From assembly GCF_004521985.1 (NCBI RefSeq), contig NZ_SBHZ01000003.1, positions 62,001-126,000 of the forward strand: 64,000 bases of DNA. The letters run 5' to 3'. The position numbers were made by a program, and so were the translations under genes. The stretch comes from Ectopseudomonas khazarica. GTDB lineage: Bacteria; Pseudomonadota; Gammaproteobacteria; Pseudomonadales; Pseudomonadaceae. Within the stretch, counting starts at the first letter, position 1; each line of letters starts with the position of its first letter. Below, in pieces: positions 33,433 through 43,651 of the stretch. The notes under the pieces are model-generated. The model ran no database searches, had not been told where the DNA came from, and was given only the letters and a program-made list of their open reading frames with translations.

Positions 33433-34056
33433 TCAATGCCTGTCCAGTAGATGAAAACGCGGCAACCCGAGGTGCCAGTGAATTGCAGCCAGACGCGAGG
33501 CCAGCACGACCAGCATCGCTGCGGCCGTGTCCACCCAATGCGGCGTACCCAGCATGCGCAGGGCGATGAAGGTCAGCGCGCCGGCGATGCAGGCGGTCGC
33601 GTAGATTTCCTTCTGGAAAATCAGCGGAATCTCGTTGCACAGAACGTCGCGAATGACGCCTCCGACCACCCCGGTCATCACGCCCATGATCACCGCCGTG
33701 CTGATTGGCGTACCGTGCTGCAACGCCAGCTCGGTACCGTACACAGTGAACACGGCGAGACCGAAGGCGTCGGCGATCAGCAGGCCCTTCTCGTGAATCG
33801 GTCGCGTCATGCGTACCCAGGCGACCGTGCCCAGGGCCGCCAGCGATGCGACCAGGATGTAGGTGTCGTCACGAATCCAGCTGACCGGATGGTTGTCCAG
33901 GATCAGGTCACGCAAGGTGCCACCGCCCAGCGCAGTGACGATGGCCATCACCAGCACGCCGAACAGGTCCATGGACTTGCGCCCGGCCATCAGCGCGCCG
34001 GTGATGGCGAATACCGCTACGCCGAACAGGTCGGCGATGTAGAAAAGTCGCTCCAT
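33433..34056 (-). CDS. Trimeric intracellular cation channel (TRIC/YicG) family membrane protein
   Basis: This 207-aa inner-membrane protein has about seven hydrophobic segments in two repeats of three, each with a glycine-rich loop and RD: 'VTALGGGTLRDLILDNHPVSW' shows the first, 'GVVGGVIRDVLCNEIPLIF' the second. The family (formerly UPF0126) comprises trimeric potassium-permeable channels with glycine kinks. The ATG at 34056 begins MERLFYIADLFG. It lies 7 bases downstream of gor and 2 bases upstream of the VOC gene, so a shared transcript is likely. Its physiological role is not known from the sequence. Confidence 0.88.
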   Translation of the reverse strand: MERLFYIADLFGVAVFAITGALMAGRKSMDLFGVLVMAIVTALGGGTLRDLILDNHPVSWIRDDTYILVASLAALGTVAWVRMTRPIHEKGLLIADAFGLAVFTVYGTELALQHGTPISTAVIMGVMTGVVGGVIRDVLCNEIPLIFQKEIYATACIAGALTFIALRMLGTPHWVDTAAAMLVVLASRLAAIHWHLGLPRFHLLDRH

Positions 34057-34063
34057 GCTGCGC

Positions 34064-35422
34064 TCAGCGGCTGACCGGCGTGCGCAGGGTGACGAACTCC
34101 TCGGCCGAACTCGGGTGCACCCCGATGGTCTCGTCGAAGATCTGCTTGGTCGCACCGGCCTTCAGCGCGATGGCCAGGCCCTGGACGATCTCGCCCGCCT
34201 CCGGGCCGACCATGTGGCAGCCGAGCACGCGATCGCTGTCGGCGTCGACCACCAGTTTCATCAGGGTGCGCTCCGGGTTGTCGGTCAGGGTCAGCTTCAT
34301 CGGCCGGAAACGGCTCTCGAAGATCTTCACCTTGTACCCGTCCTCGATGGCCTGTTCCTCGCTGAGCCCGACGGTGCCGATATTCGGCAGGCTGAACACG
34401 GCAGTCGGAATCATGCGGTAATCCAGCGGGCGGTATTCCTCGGGCTTGAACAGACGACGGGCCACCGCCATGCCCTCGGCCAGCGCCACGGGGGTCAACT
34501 GGACACGACCGATGACGTCGCCCAGGGCGAGGATCGAGGGCGTGGATGTCTGGAACTGCTCGTCCACGGCGATGTAGCCGCGCTCGTCCAGCTTCACCTC
34601 GACATTCTCCAGGCCGAGGTTGTCCAGCATCGGCCGGCGGCCGGTGGCGTAGAACACACAGTCGGTGTCCAGCACGCGACCATCCTTGAGCGTCGCCGCC
34701 AGGCTGCCATCGGCCTTGCGTTCGATGCTGGCGATATCGGCGTTGAACTGCAGGTCCAGCCCCTTCTTGCTCAGTTCCTCTTTCAGGTGCTCACGTACTG
34801 CACCGTCGAAGCCGCGCAGGAACAGGTCGCCGCGATACAGCAACGTAGCCTGCGCGCCGAGGCCGTGGAAGATGGAGGCGAATTCGACCGCGATATAACC
34901 ACCGCCCACCACCAGCACACGCTTGGGCAGCGTTTTCAGGAAGAAGGCCTCGTTGGAGCTGATGGCGTGCTCGCGGCCGGGAATATCCGGAATCTTCGGC
35001 CAGCCACCGGTGGCGATGAGAATGCGTTCGGCACTGTGGCGCTCGCCGTCGACTTCGACGGTGTGGGCGTCGACGATGCGCGCATGGCCCTCGAACAGGC
35101 TGACCCCGCTGTTGACCAGCAGGTTGCGGTAGATCCCGTTGAGGCGCTCGATCTCGCGGTTCTTGTTGGCGATCAGCGTTGCCCAGTCGAAGTTCGCGGC
35201 TCCCAGCGACCAGCCGAAGCCCTCGGCCTGCTCGAAGTCCTCGGCGAAGTGCGCGCCGAAGACCAGCAACTTCTTCGGCACACAGCCGACGTTCACGCAG
35301 GTGCCGCCCAGGTAGCGGCTTTCGGCAACGGCCACGCGCGCCCCGAAGCCAGCGGCGAAACGCGCCGCACGCACACCGCCGGACCCGGCACCGATAACGA
35401 AGAGATCGAAGTCGTAACTCAT
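34064..35422 (-). CDS. gor: Glutathione-disulfide reductase
   Basis: This 452-aa FAD- and NADPH-dependent enzyme reduces GSSG to GSH. The FAD motif is '[17 protein letters not shown]', the redox disulfide is in '[15 protein letters not shown]', and the NADPH motif is '[17 protein letters not shown]'. The C-terminal active-site His/Glu is in '[14 protein letters not shown]'. The ATG at 35422 follows a perfect AAGGAGG; an upstream in-frame start would lengthen it by 14 residues without a ribosome site. The order ugd-galU-VOC-gor is as in P. aeruginosa. Confidence 0.95.
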   Translation of the reverse strand: MSYDFDLFVIGAGSGGVRAARFAAGFGARVAVAESRYLGGTCVNVGCVPKKLLVFGAHFAEDFEQAEGFGWSLGAANFDWATLIANKNREIERLNGIYRNLLVNSGVSLFEGHARIVDAHTVEVDGERHSAERILIATGGWPKIPDIPGREHAISSNEAFFLKTLPKRVLVVGGGYIAVEFASIFHGLGAQATLLYRGDLFLRGFDGAVREHLKEELSKKGLDLQFNADIASIERKADGSLAATLKDGRVLDTDCVFYATGRRPMLDNLGLENVEVKLDERGYIAVDEQFQTSTPSILALGDVIGRVQLTPVALAEGMAVARRLFKPEEYRPLDYRMIPTAVFSLPNIGTVGLSEEQAIEDGYKVKIFESRFRPMKLTLTDNPERTLMKLVVDADSDRVLGCHMVGPEAGEIVQGLAIALKAGATKQIFDETIGVHPSSAEEFVTLRTPVSR

Positions 35423-35494
35423 TGCGGCCTCCTTGAACAGGTCGCCAGCATACCCGAAAGCCAACGGCTAAGCTGAGTCCAGGAGGTGTACGCC

Positions 35495-35917
35495 ATGCGC
35501 CCTGCCCTGACCCACATTGCCCTCCATGTACCGGACCTGGACGCCTGCATCGTTTTCTATCGCCGCTACTGCGGCATGCAGGTGATCCACCAGCGTCCGG
35601 GCAAGGGCACGCGCATCGTCTGGATGGCCGAACCCGGCAAGGAACACCAGTTCATCTTCGTCATCATGCCCGGTGGCCAGGACAGGCATCTGGCCGCGGA
35701 TGACTACAGCCACTTCGGTTTCGCGCTGGAAAGCCGCGCCGATGTCGAGCGCATTGCCGCCATGGCCGCCGCCGACGGCTGCCTGATCTGGCCGCCGCGC
35801 GACGAGCCCTACCCGGTCGGCTTCTACTGCGGCCTGCGCGATCCCGCAGGCAACTACGTGGAGTTCAGCTACGGCCAGCCTCTGGGGCCGGGTTCGGAGC
35901 AGATGCCGATCCCCTGA
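35495..35917 (+). CDS. VOC family protein
   Basis: This 140-aa single-domain VOC/glyoxalase-fold protein has 'LTHIALHVPDLDACIVFYRRY' with the first His ligand, 'SHFGFALES' with the second and 'GNYVEFSYGQP' with the Glu ligand. Length and position beside gor and galU match the P. aeruginosa gene between those two. The ATG at 35495 has AGGAGG at 35481-35486, while a GTG at 35486 would overlap that site. It is divergent from gor and convergent with galU. The substrate is unknown. Confidence 0.87.
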   Translation: MRPALTHIALHVPDLDACIVFYRRYCGMQVIHQRPGKGTRIVWMAEPGKEHQFIFVIMPGGQDRHLAADDYSHFGFALESRADVERIAAMAAADGCLIWPPRDEPYPVGFYCGLRDPAGNYVEFSYGQPLGPGSEQMPIP

Positions 35918-35923
35918 AAGCAA

Positions 35924-35945
35924 GACGCCACCCGAAGGTGGCGTC
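35924..35945. terminator. Bidirectional terminator between VOC gene and galU
   Basis: GACGCCACC, tetraloop CGAA, GGTGGCGTC: a perfect 9-bp stem in the 47-base gap between convergent genes. The minus-strand exit is T-rich (TTGCTTTC). Confidence 0.75.
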
Positions 35946-35964
35946 GTGTCGATCGGCCTGCGTA

Positions 35965-36804
35965 TCAGAACGCCTTGCCGGTCTTGTACAGATTCTCGAA
36001 GCAGAAGTTGGTCGCCTCGATGTAGCCCTCGGCACTGCCGCAATCGAAACGCTGGCCCTTGAACTTGTAGGCCATCACGCAGCCCTGCTGGGCCTGGCGC
36101 ATCAGTGCATCGGTAATCTGGATTTCACCGCCCTTGCCAGGCGGGGTGCTGCGAATCAGGTCGAAGATATCCGGCGTGAGGATGTAGCGGCCGATGATCG
36201 CCAGGTTCGACGGCGCGTCTTCCGGCTTGGGCTTCTCCACCATGTTGCTGACGCGGTAGATGTCGTCACGGATCATCTCGCCGTCGATCACACCGTACTT
36301 GTAGGTTTCGTCACGCGGGACTTCCTGAATGGCGACGATGGAGCAGCGGAACTGGTTGTACAGCTTGACCATCTGCGCCAGCACGCTGTCGCCTTCCAGG
36401 TTCAGGCACAGGTCGTCGGCCAGGACCACGGCGAACGGCTCGTCACCGATCAGCGGCTGGCCGCACAGAATGGCGTGGCCCAGGCCTTTCATCTCGACCT
36501 GGCGGGTGTAGGAAAAGCTGCACTCGTCGATCAGGCGGCGAATGCCGACCAGGTATTTTTCCTTGTCGGTGCCCTTGATCTGGTGCTCGAGTTCATAGCT
36601 GACGTCGAAATGGTCTTCCAGAGCGCGCTTGCCGCGACCGGTAACGATGGAGATCTGGCTGAGGCCAGCCTCGAGTGCCTCTTCGACCCCATACTGAATC
36701 AGTGGCTTGTTCACCACCGGCAACATTTCTTTCGGCATGGCCTTGGTGGCGGGCAGAAAGCGGGTACCGTAACCGGCAGCGGGGAACAGGCATTTCTTGA
36801 TCAT
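35965..36804 (-). CDS. galU: UTP--glucose-1-phosphate uridylyltransferase, paralogue 2 (orthologous position)
   Basis: This 279-aa enzyme has the length and start (MIKKCLFPAAGYG) of Pseudomonas GalU and sits downstream of ugd, its usual partner. Motifs are the same as in paralogue 1: 'FLPATKAMPKEMLPVV', 'VLADDLCLNLEGD', 'DCGSAEGYIEATNFCFENL'. UDP-glucose made here is oxidised by Ugd to UDP-glucuronate for polysaccharide or LPS. The 39-base gap to ugd suggests one transcript. I take it as the ancestral copy, with paralogue 1 as the extra one. Confidence 0.95.
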   Translation of the reverse strand: MIKKCLFPAAGYGTRFLPATKAMPKEMLPVVNKPLIQYGVEEALEAGLSQISIVTGRGKRALEDHFDVSYELEHQIKGTDKEKYLVGIRRLIDECSFSYTRQVEMKGLGHAILCGQPLIGDEPFAVVLADDLCLNLEGDSVLAQMVKLYNQFRCSIVAIQEVPRDETYKYGVIDGEMIRDDIYRVSNMVEKPKPEDAPSNLAIIGRYILTPDIFDLIRSTPPGKGGEIQITDALMRQAQQGCVMAYKFKGQRFDCGSAEGYIEATNFCFENLYKTGKAF

Positions 36805-36843
36805 GGGACTCCCTGATGGAGGATGAATGGCGCGCCCAGTCTA

Positions 36844-38205
36844 TCAAGCCGCGCTGGCCTTACAACTGCCGACTGCTGGCCGACCGATACCGCGGTACAA
36901 AAATCCCTGCTCGGCCAGCTGAGCCGCGTCGTAGATGTTGCGCCCATCGAACAGCACCGGCATGCGCATCGCCCCGCGTATGCGTGGAAAGTCCGGCTGA
37001 CGGAATTGCTTCCACTCGGTCACCAGCACCAGCGCGTCGGCTCCCTGGGTCGCCGCATAGGGCGAATCGCTCAGCAGCAACTGCCCAGACTCGACCGCAG
37101 CGGCGTAGCGCGCAGCCACGCCGGCAGTGGCTACCGGGTCGCAGGCCTGGACCCGCGCACCCGCCGTGAGCAACGCCTCCAGCAGCACCAGGCTCGGCGC
37201 TTCGCGCAGGTCGTCGGTGCCAGGCTTGAACGCCAGACCCCAGAGCGCGATGACCCGCCCCTGGAAATGACCGTTGAAGTGCTCGCGCAAGGCCTGGAAC
37301 AGCAGGGTCTTCTGCAGCGCGTTGCGCGCTTCGACCGCGCGCAGGATGCCCGGCTCGATGCCTTCATGCTCGGCGGTGCGGATCAGCGCCTTAACGTCCT
37401 TGGGGAAGCACGAGCCGCCGTAACCGCAGCCGGCGTAGATGAAGTGGGTGCCGATGCGCCGGTCGCTGCCGATACCACGACGGACCTCCTCGACGTCCAC
37501 GCCCAGGCGCGCACAGATGCCGGCCATCTCGTTGATGAAGGAGATCTTGGTGGCGAGAAAGGCATTGGCCGCGTACTTGCTGAACTCGGCGGCACGCACG
37601 CCCATGCAGAGCAGGCGGTCGTGGTTGCGCAGGAACGGCGCGTACAGCCGGCGCAACAGCTCGCGGCCACGCTCGTCGTCACAGCCCACGATAACCCGGT
37701 CCGGGCGCATGAAGTCCTCGACGGCAGAGCCCTCCTTGAGGAACTCGGGATTGCTCGCCACCACCACGCGTGCACGCAGCCCACGCCGCACCAGCCCCGC
37801 GTTGACACGCTGCTCCACCCGGCCAGCGGTGCCGACCGGCACGGTGGACTTGTCCACGACCAGGCAGTTGTGATCGAGCTGTTCCCCCAGTTCGTCGGCA
37901 ACCGCCAGCACATGCGTCAGGTCCGCCGAGCCATCCTCGCCGCTTGGCGTGCCCACGGCGATGAACACCACCTCGGCGCGCCGGATGCCGGCGCGCAGCT
38001 GGGAGGTGAAGCTGAGCTGGCCGCTGGCGAGCTGCGCCTTGAGCATCGCCTCAAGCCCCGGTTCGTAGATCGGCACCTCACCGCGGGAGAGCATCGCGAC
38101 CCGCTGCGGATCACGCTCGACGCAGATCACCCGGTTGCCCATCTCGGCAAAGCAGGTCGCCGTCACCAAGCCCACGTAGCCTGCTCCAATCACGCCTATC
38201 TGCAT
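36844..38205 (-). CDS. ugd: UDP-glucose 6-dehydrogenase
   Basis: This 453-aa NAD-dependent enzyme oxidises UDP-glucose to UDP-glucuronate in two steps. It has the N-terminal Rossmann motif 'IGVIGAGYVGLVTATCFAEM', 'EPGLEAML' and a central helix with 'EFSKYAANAFLATKISFINE'. The catalytic cysteine is in 'GCGYGGSCFPKDVKAL', and 'ALWGLAFKPGTDDLREAPS' follows. It is upstream of galU on the same strand. The product feeds exopolysaccharide and lipid A modification; a link to the PmrAB-like system at 12-13.7 kb is possible but not shown. Confidence 0.95.
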   Translation of the reverse strand: MQIGVIGAGYVGLVTATCFAEMGNRVICVERDPQRVAMLSRGEVPIYEPGLEAMLKAQLASGQLSFTSQLRAGIRRAEVVFIAVGTPSGEDGSADLTHVLAVADELGEQLDHNCLVVDKSTVPVGTAGRVEQRVNAGLVRRGLRARVVVASNPEFLKEGSAVEDFMRPDRVIVGCDDERGRELLRRLYAPFLRNHDRLLCMGVRAAEFSKYAANAFLATKISFINEMAGICARLGVDVEEVRRGIGSDRRIGTHFIYAGCGYGGSCFPKDVKALIRTAEHEGIEPGILRAVEARNALQKTLLFQALREHFNGHFQGRVIALWGLAFKPGTDDLREAPSLVLLEALLTAGARVQACDPVATAGVAARYAAAVESGQLLLSDSPYAATQGADALVLVTEWKQFRQPDFPRIRGAMRMPVLFDGRNIYDAAQLAEQGFLYRGIGRPAVGSCKASAA

Positions 38206-38349
38206 CGCAGCATCCTCCAGAGGTTTGCTGCGATTGCAACCAATCGCGGTGGCAGCGATGTGACGGAGCGGAGAAGGAAAGATGACAATGGCCGCGCTCG
38301 GGCAACGCCCTCAAGCGTGATGCCTGACGGTCACGGGGCTTGGCGCAGG

Positions 38350-39504
38350 TCAGACGCCTACGACGGGTTCCGGGATGAAGCCTTCGTCCCGTAGTGCCTT
38401 GACGACGCCACGGATCAGGTAGTTGTTGGAGAAACCGATCGTGTACTGCCTGGAACCCTCGGCGACCGGGCGAAGCATGCCCTGGTCGACCAGCTTCTTC
38501 AGCTGGTAGGTCCGCTGATTGGCGGTCAAACCAGGCAGCGCAGGCGCCAGGTCCGCAGACTTCACCACGCCTTGCCTGATGGCGAGCTTGAGCACGCCCT
38601 CCTCGGTCGCCGTGATCAGGCTGCGATTACGTGCGATATCCACGGCGGGATTGAGGATATGCCGGGTCAGGTACTCGAAATCCGTCAGGCGATCCACCTT
38701 GTCCAGCTCTTCGCGCACACCCTCCAGAACATAGATACACCAGTTTTCCAGGCCCTCCGCTGTGCCGCTGTCCGCGCCGGAAAGCATGGCGTAGTAACGC
38801 TCACGGTCATTGCAGAAGACCGCCGTAGGATTCAGCAACCGGCCACCGACGTTCACGTTGAAACCGTACTTGATCAGCAACGCGTAGGTCAGAAGCCTCA
38901 CCACGCGCCCGTTGCCGTTACCGAACGGGTGGATCCAGCCAAAGCGGTGATGAGCCAGCGCCACCTTCATCAGGTCGTACTTGGATGGATCAGGCCGGTT
39001 CACGAAATCGACCAGTTCACTCATGTAACCGGGGACGGAAACCGCATCCGGTGGAACATGGGGCGACTGGGAAATACGGACGCCCCCCGACCGATAGGCT
39101 CCGGGTGTGCGGTCACCCTCTCTTTCCAGATCGTCGACAGCAAGCTGATGCAGCTCGCGGATGAAATGCTCGGACAGCGCATCTCCGGGGCTCATCGAGC
39201 CCTCGATGTACTCCATCGCCCGTTCGATGTTCGCGACCTCCCGCAACTGGTCGCTCTCCTGCTGCCGCCCCTCGACCTTGCTTTCGACGTAATCCGCCAG
39301 TGTCGTGTGGTTACCTTCGATCCGAGCCGAACCCAGGCTCTCCAGCATGTGGAAGATGCCTTTCAACTGGTAGAACACCGGCAACGGCGTACTGCCCTGA
39401 AGCTGCAGGCGCCGCAGGTGCTCGAGCTCGTTGAGCACATCCACCAGAGGCGAAGCGAAGGAAGGGTTCAGAAGCTGGAGTTCATGATGAGCAAATGGCG
39501 ACAT
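38350..39504 (-). CDS. fic: Fic family protein with N-terminal inhibitory motif (class II)
   Basis: This 384-aa protein carries the Fic catalytic loop HPFGNGNGR (residues 192-200), complete for AMP transfer from ATP. The inhibitory helix motif 'SARIEGN' (S59, E63, G64) lies before the Fic core, as in self-inhibited class II Fic proteins. A winged-helix-like C-terminus ('[20 protein letters not shown]') suggests DNA binding. ATG 39504 is chosen; a TTG eight codons upstream has no better site. It stands alone between ugd and a tRNA array, with no antitoxin gene beside it. Target unknown. Confidence 0.9.
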   Translation of the reverse strand: MSPFAHHELQLLNPSFASPLVDVLNELEHLRRLQLQGSTPLPVFYQLKGIFHMLESLGSARIEGNHTTLADYVESKVEGRQQESDQLREVANIERAMEYIEGSMSPGDALSEHFIRELHQLAVDDLEREGDRTPGAYRSGGVRISQSPHVPPDAVSVPGYMSELVDFVNRPDPSKYDLMKVALAHHRFGWIHPFGNGNGRVVRLLTYALLIKYGFNVNVGGRLLNPTAVFCNDRERYYAMLSGADSGTAEGLENWCIYVLEGVREELDKVDRLTDFEYLTRHILNPAVDIARNRSLITATEEGVLKLAIRQGVVKSADLAPALPGLTANQRTYQLKKLVDQGMLRPVAEGSRQYTIGFSNNYLIRGVVKALRDEGFIPEPVVGV

Positions 39505-39960
39505 ACGCAGGATTATCTCAAAAAACAATCTCTACTATCTTGAAAAAAGACCATGAAAGCCTTGATTACAGAGGGCTTCGCGACCAATCACTCATGAAGC
39601 TATCTTGAATCGGTGGCCATATCAAATGAAAAATGACCCTGCGCGGAACTGGAAAGGCAGCCAGTGCGGCATCTGACACGAACCTGCCGAGTCTCGTGCC
39701 GTGCAGCACCTGAGCAGACATGGAACGTCACCTGTCTGTGAGGAAGCAAGGACTGCGAGACGCTGGTGCGTGAGCGCGGAGGCCAGGTCGGTTCTGGGGC
39801 ACGAAAGCCATGGAGATTCGAGAGGCTGGCGCGTCACTCGCTATCCTGAGCGAGGCACAAGATAGCTGTTAGGATAGTCGGCTGCCCGCCTCTGCGGCGA
39901 TGGCGGGAGAAGAGACCCCAGGAATGCCTTGGGGATCGCCAGAGATCGTGTTTCGCTAGA
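39505..39960. other. Intergenic region between fic and tRNA-Leu
   Basis: 456 bases without a credible gene. The first 100 bases upstream of fic are AT-rich and probably hold its promoter. The rest has no repeat of the tRNA 3' end that I can see and no integrase remnant. Confidence 0.5.
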
Positions 39961-40047
39961 TGGTGCCCGAAGCCGGACTCGAACCGGCACGCCATTGCTG
40001 GCGAGAGATTTTAAGTCTCCTGCGTCTACCGATTTCGCCATTCGGGC
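39961..40047 (-). tRNA. tRNA-Leu (UAA)
   Basis: 87 bases including encoded CCA. The 7-bp acceptor stem (GCCCGAA), the long variable arm typical of leucine tRNA, the anticodon TAA within ACTTAAAAT and the T arm GGTTCGAGTCC are all visible on the minus strand. It is the last of three clustered tRNAs. Confidence 0.95.
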
Positions 40048-40167
40048 GGTAGCGCTGTGCGAAGGGCTGGACTATATACAGCCCTCCACGTCCTCGCAAG
40101 GCACGCAAAAGGTGCCACTGAGAATGAAAAAGGCCTCGTAAATCGTTGATCTACGAGGCCTTTGTAT

Positions 40168-40241
40168 TGGAGGCTGAGGTCGGAATCGAACCGGCGTTCA
40201 CGGATTTGCAATCCGGTGCATAACCACTCTGCAACTCAGCC
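40168..40241 (-). tRNA. tRNA-Cys (GCA)
   Basis: 74 bases including CCA. The acceptor is GGCTGAG/CTCAGCC, anticodon GCA in 'ATTGCAAAT', T loop GGTTCGATTCC. Located between tRNA-Gly and tRNA-Leu on the same strand. Confidence 0.95.
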
Positions 40242-40279
40242 TTAAATCAAACGAGCCGCCTTGGCGACTCGTGTAAAAC

Positions 40280-40355
<76 letters not shown>

Positions 40356-40422
40356 TTGTCTTGTCGACGGGCGCCATTCTATAGAATCGAATCGCGGCGT
40401 CAACCCTTTGATTCAAAAAAAC

Positions 40423-40983
40423 TTATTTCTTTTCCGAGGTGGTGCTGAGGTGCGGCCAGGCGGCCAACAGATACTGCAGCATCGACCACAGAGTCAGCAC
40501 GGCAGCAATGACCAGCAGCACGTAACCGACGATGACCCAGAAGGTGAACTGTGGCGGGTTGCCGAGCAGGATGACCAACGCCAGCATCTGCGCCGCCGTC
40601 TTCCACTTGCCCAGGTTGGACACCGCCACCTGGGCACGGGCACCCAGTTCGGCCATCCATTCACGCAAGGCGGAGACCACTATCTCGCGGCCGATGATGA
40701 TCGCTGCAGCGAGCGTCAGCCAGAGATTGGAGTGCTCGGCCGCAAGCAGCACCAGCGCGACAGCCACCATCAGCTTGTCCGCGACCGGATCGAGGAAGGC
40801 ACCGAATGGCGTGCCCTGCTCCCAGCGCCGTGCCAGGTAGCCATCGAGCCAGTCGGTCGCAGCGGCAATCGCGAAAACGCCGCTGGCGGCCCAGTAGCTC
40901 CAGGAGAACGGCAAATAGAACAGCAGGATGAAAACCGGGATCAGCGCGACCCGGAGCACGGTAAGCAAGTTGGGGATGTTCAT
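40423..40983 (-). CDS. pgsA: CDP-diacylglycerol--glycerol-3-phosphate 3-phosphatidyltransferase
   Basis: This 186-aa inner-membrane enzyme commits CDP-diacylglycerol to phosphatidylglycerol. The CDP-alcohol phosphotransferase signature spans '[18 protein letters not shown]' and 'AFLDPVADK', with all three Asp positions present. About five hydrophobic segments are seen. The ATG at 40983 ([11 protein letters not shown]) is the family start; a GTG two codons earlier is less likely. It follows uvrC after 33 bases, part of the gacA-uvrC-pgsA arrangement, with tRNA-Gly downstream. Confidence 0.95.
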   Translation of the reverse strand: MNIPNLLTVLRVALIPVFILLFYLPFSWSYWAASGVFAIAAATDWLDGYLARRWEQGTPFGAFLDPVADKLMVAVALVLLAAEHSNLWLTLAAAIIIGREIVVSALREWMAELGARAQVAVSNLGKWKTAAQMLALVILLGNPPQFTFWVIVGYVLLVIAAVLTLWSMLQYLLAAWPHLSTTSEKK

Positions 40984-41016
40984 CGGCACAACTAGGCTGC
41001 GAGGTGAGCGAGCATT

Positions 41017-42840
41017 CTACTCGCTGTGCAGGGTCGCATAAATCAACTCAGCGAGCTTTTTACTGATTCCGGGTGCTTTGGCGATTTCTTCGGCGCTGGC
41101 GCGCGAGAGCTCCTGCAGACCGCCGAAATGATTGAGCAACTCACGCCGCCGCTTGGGCCCGATACCTGCAACCTCCTCGAGAGTGGAGGTACGCCGTGCC
41201 TTGCCGCGGCGCGCACGATGCCCGGTGATGGCGAAGCGGTGGGATTCGTCGCGGATCTGCTGGATCAGGTGCAACGCAGGCGAATTGCCGGGCAAGGTGA
41301 ACTCATGTGCCGCGTCGTTCAGGTACAGCACTTCGAGGCCGGGCTTGCGCGTGGTGCCCTTGGCCACGCCCAGCAGGATCAGGTCGGGCACGGCCAGTTC
41401 CTGCAACACCTCACGGGCCATGGCCAGCTGGCCCTTGCCGCCGTCCACCAGCAGCACGTCGGGCAGCTTGCCTTCGCCATCCTTGATCTTGCTGAAACGC
41501 CGGGTCAGTGCCTGGTGCATCGCTGCGTAGTCGTCGCCTGCGGTGACGCCTTCGATATTGAAGCGCCGATAGTCGGACTTCAGCGGGCCCTCGGGGCCGA
41601 ACACCACGCAGGAGGCGACCGTCGCCTCACCGCTGGAGTGGCTGATGTCGAAGCATTCCATGCGCTGCGGCGGCTCATCCATCTCCAGCACCGTCGCCAG
41701 GGCCTCGAAACGCTCGGTCATGTGCTCGCGATTGGCCAGGCGTGCAGCCAGCGCCTGCTCGGCATTGGTAACGGCCAGCTGCTGCCAGCGCGCCCGGGTC
41801 GCCCGCACCCGATGACTGATCGTCAGGCTGCGTCCCCGCAGCGACTCTATCGCCTCGACGAGCGTGGCGAAATCCTCATGCTGCACGTTGACGATCAGCT
41901 CGCTCGGCAGGTCGCGTTCCGCATTGCCCAGGTAGTACTGGGCGAGGAAGGCCATCAGCACATCGCCACCCTCCTCCTCGATGGCTACCTGAGGGAAGAA
42001 GTTCTTGCTGCCCAGCACCCGGCCACCGCGAACGCTGATCAGGTGCACGCATGCGCCGCCCGGATTGAGCATGACCGCGACCACGTCGACATCCCCGGTG
42101 CCGCCCTCCATGCTCTGCTGATCCTGCACGCGCCGGAGCATGGCGATCTGGTCACGCAATTCGGCCGCGCGCTCGAACTCCAGGGCCATGGAGGCTTTTT
42201 CCATGCTGACGGACAGCTCCTCGCTCAGGGCATTGCTGCGCCCATCGAGAAACATCACCGAGTGGCGCACGTCCTCTGCATACTCCTCGGGGCTTACCAG
42301 GCCCACGCACGGCCCCTTGCAGCGCTTGATCTGGTACTGCAGGCAGGGACGCGTGCGGTTCTTGTAGTAGCTGTCCTCGCATTGGCGGACGAGAAAGGTC
42401 TTCTGCAGCAGGCTGAGACTTTCACGGATGGCCAGCGCACTGGGATAGGGGCCGAAGTAGCGACCCTTGGCCTTCTTCGCGCCGCGATGGATGCCCAGGC
42501 GCGGGAAGTCGCCATCGGACAGGAATACGTAGGGATAGGACTTATCGTCGCGCAGCAGGATGTTGTAGGGCGGCCGCCATTCCTTGATCAGCGTCTGCTC
42601 GAGCAGCAACGCCTCGGTTTCGTTGGCGGTGATAGTGGTTTCGATCTGCGCGATGCGCGCGACCAGCGCGGCGGTCTTCGGCGCCTGGCCGGTCTTGCGA
42701 AAGTAGCTGGCGAGGCGTTTCTTGAGATTCTTCGCCTTGCCCACGTACAGCAGGCGCGCCTCGCCATCGAACATGCGATAGACGCCAGGGCGACCGCTGC
42801 AGGTCGCGAGGAACGCACTCGAATCGAACGGGGCGGACAT
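41017..42840 (-). CDS. uvrC: UvrABC excision nuclease subunit C
   Basis: This 607-aa protein makes both incisions in nucleotide excision repair. It has an N-terminal GIY-YIG nuclease ('[19 protein letters not shown]') and a cysteine cluster ('[13 protein letters not shown]'). A UVR motif follows near residue 205, then the RNase H-like endonuclease ('[16 protein letters not shown]', '[10 protein letters not shown]'). Tandem helix-hairpin-helix motifs are at the end ('[18 protein letters not shown]', '[13 protein letters not shown]'). It starts 3 bases after the gacA stop; the gacA-uvrC linkage is conserved in Pseudomonas and enteric bacteria. Confidence 0.96.
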   Translation of the reverse strand: MSAPFDSSAFLATCSGRPGVYRMFDGEARLLYVGKAKNLKKRLASYFRKTGQAPKTAALVARIAQIETTITANETEALLLEQTLIKEWRPPYNILLRDDKSYPYVFLSDGDFPRLGIHRGAKKAKGRYFGPYPSALAIRESLSLLQKTFLVRQCEDSYYKNRTRPCLQYQIKRCKGPCVGLVSPEEYAEDVRHSVMFLDGRSNALSEELSVSMEKASMALEFERAAELRDQIAMLRRVQDQQSMEGGTGDVDVVAVMLNPGGACVHLISVRGGRVLGSKNFFPQVAIEEEGGDVLMAFLAQYYLGNAERDLPSELIVNVQHEDFATLVEAIESLRGRSLTISHRVRATRARWQQLAVTNAEQALAARLANREHMTERFEALATVLEMDEPPQRMECFDISHSSGEATVASCVVFGPEGPLKSDYRRFNIEGVTAGDDYAAMHQALTRRFSKIKDGEGKLPDVLLVDGGKGQLAMAREVLQELAVPDLILLGVAKGTTRKPGLEVLYLNDAAHEFTLPGNSPALHLIQQIRDESHRFAITGHRARRGKARRTSTLEEVAGIGPKRRRELLNHFGGLQELSRASAEEIAKAPGISKKLAELIYATLHSE

Positions 42841-42843
42841 CGG

Positions 42844-43488
42844 CTAGTTGGCGGCGTCGACCATGCCGTGGCGCACTGCCAGCAGTGCCAACTCGACATC
42901 GCTGGTGATGGAGAGCTTCTCGAAGATGCGATACCGGTAGGTATTGACGGTCTTCGGCGACAGGCAGAGCTTGTCCGAGATGTTCTGCACCTTGTGGCAA
43001 TTGGCGATCATCAGGGCGATCTGGATTTCGCGCTCGGACAACAGGTCGAACGGCGAGCCATTGCTCTGCGGCTGGAAGGACTTCAGCGCCATTTGCTGGG
43101 CGATCTGCGGGTCGATGTAGCGCTGCCCGGCGAACACCAGGCGGATGGCCTGAACCATCTCGTCGAGCGCTGCACCCTTGGTCAGGTAGCCGGCGGCGCC
43201 AGCCTGCAGCAGGCGGGTCGGGAACGGATCGTCTTCGCAGACGGTAACGGCGACCACCTTGATGTCGGGGTGGCTGCGCATCAGTTTGCGTGTGGCTTCC
43301 AGGCCGCCGATGCCAGGCATCTTGACGTCCATCAGCACCACGTCCGGCTTGAGTTCACGAACCTTGAGCAAGGCCTCCTCGCCGGTACAGGCCTCACCGA
43401 CGACCTGCAAGCCGTCGATGTCAGCAAGCATGCGCGTGATACCCGTGCGAACCAGATCGTGATCGTCGACCACCAGCACCTTAATCAA
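42844..43488 (-). CDS. gacA: Response regulator GacA, TTG start
   Basis: This 214-aa LuxR/NarL-type regulator has the receiver acidic pair D8/D9, phospho-acceptor D54 ('DVVLMDVKMPG') and a C-terminal helix-turn-helix ('LSEREIQIALMIANCHKVQ', 'LCLSPKTVNTYRYRIFEKL'). It activates transcription of small RNAs that titrate RsmA, controlling secondary metabolism and T6SS in Pseudomonas. The start codon is TTG at 43488 with GAGG upstream. A TTG start is known for other Pseudomonas gacA genes and keeps expression low. It is followed immediately by uvrC. Confidence 0.95.
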   Translation of the reverse strand: MIKVLVVDDHDLVRTGITRMLADIDGLQVVGEACTGEEALLKVRELKPDVVLMDVKMPGIGGLEATRKLMRSHPDIKVVAVTVCEDDPFPTRLLQAGAAGYLTKGAALDEMVQAIRLVFAGQRYIDPQIAQQMALKSFQPQSNGSPFDLLSEREIQIALMIANCHKVQNISDKLCLSPKTVNTYRYRIFEKLSITSDVELALLAVRHGMVDAAN

Positions 43489-43651
43489 TCGCCACCTCGT
43501 TGCACCTTGTCAGCCACCGTGCAGCGACGGTGAGGTTGAACTTGCCGGCCACCTTAGCAAAAAAGCCAGGGACTGACCTAGCTTGACGCACGGGAGTCAA
43601 AAAGCAAGCGTCAGATTAAGATCGGGAATTGCTCAGGGCAATACAGGGAAA

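Noticed and set aside
33044..35917. The two VOC-fold genes as the missing extradiol dioxygenase of the steroid pathway
   Set aside because: Both encode single-domain proteins of 128 and 140 residues, while extradiol enzymes of this pathway have two domains; their neighbours are gor, galU and the TRIC gene.
39505..39960. tRNA-anchored genomic island or attachment site beside tRNA-Leu
   Set aside because: No integrase, no direct repeat of the tRNA 3' end and no mobility genes are visible in the window.
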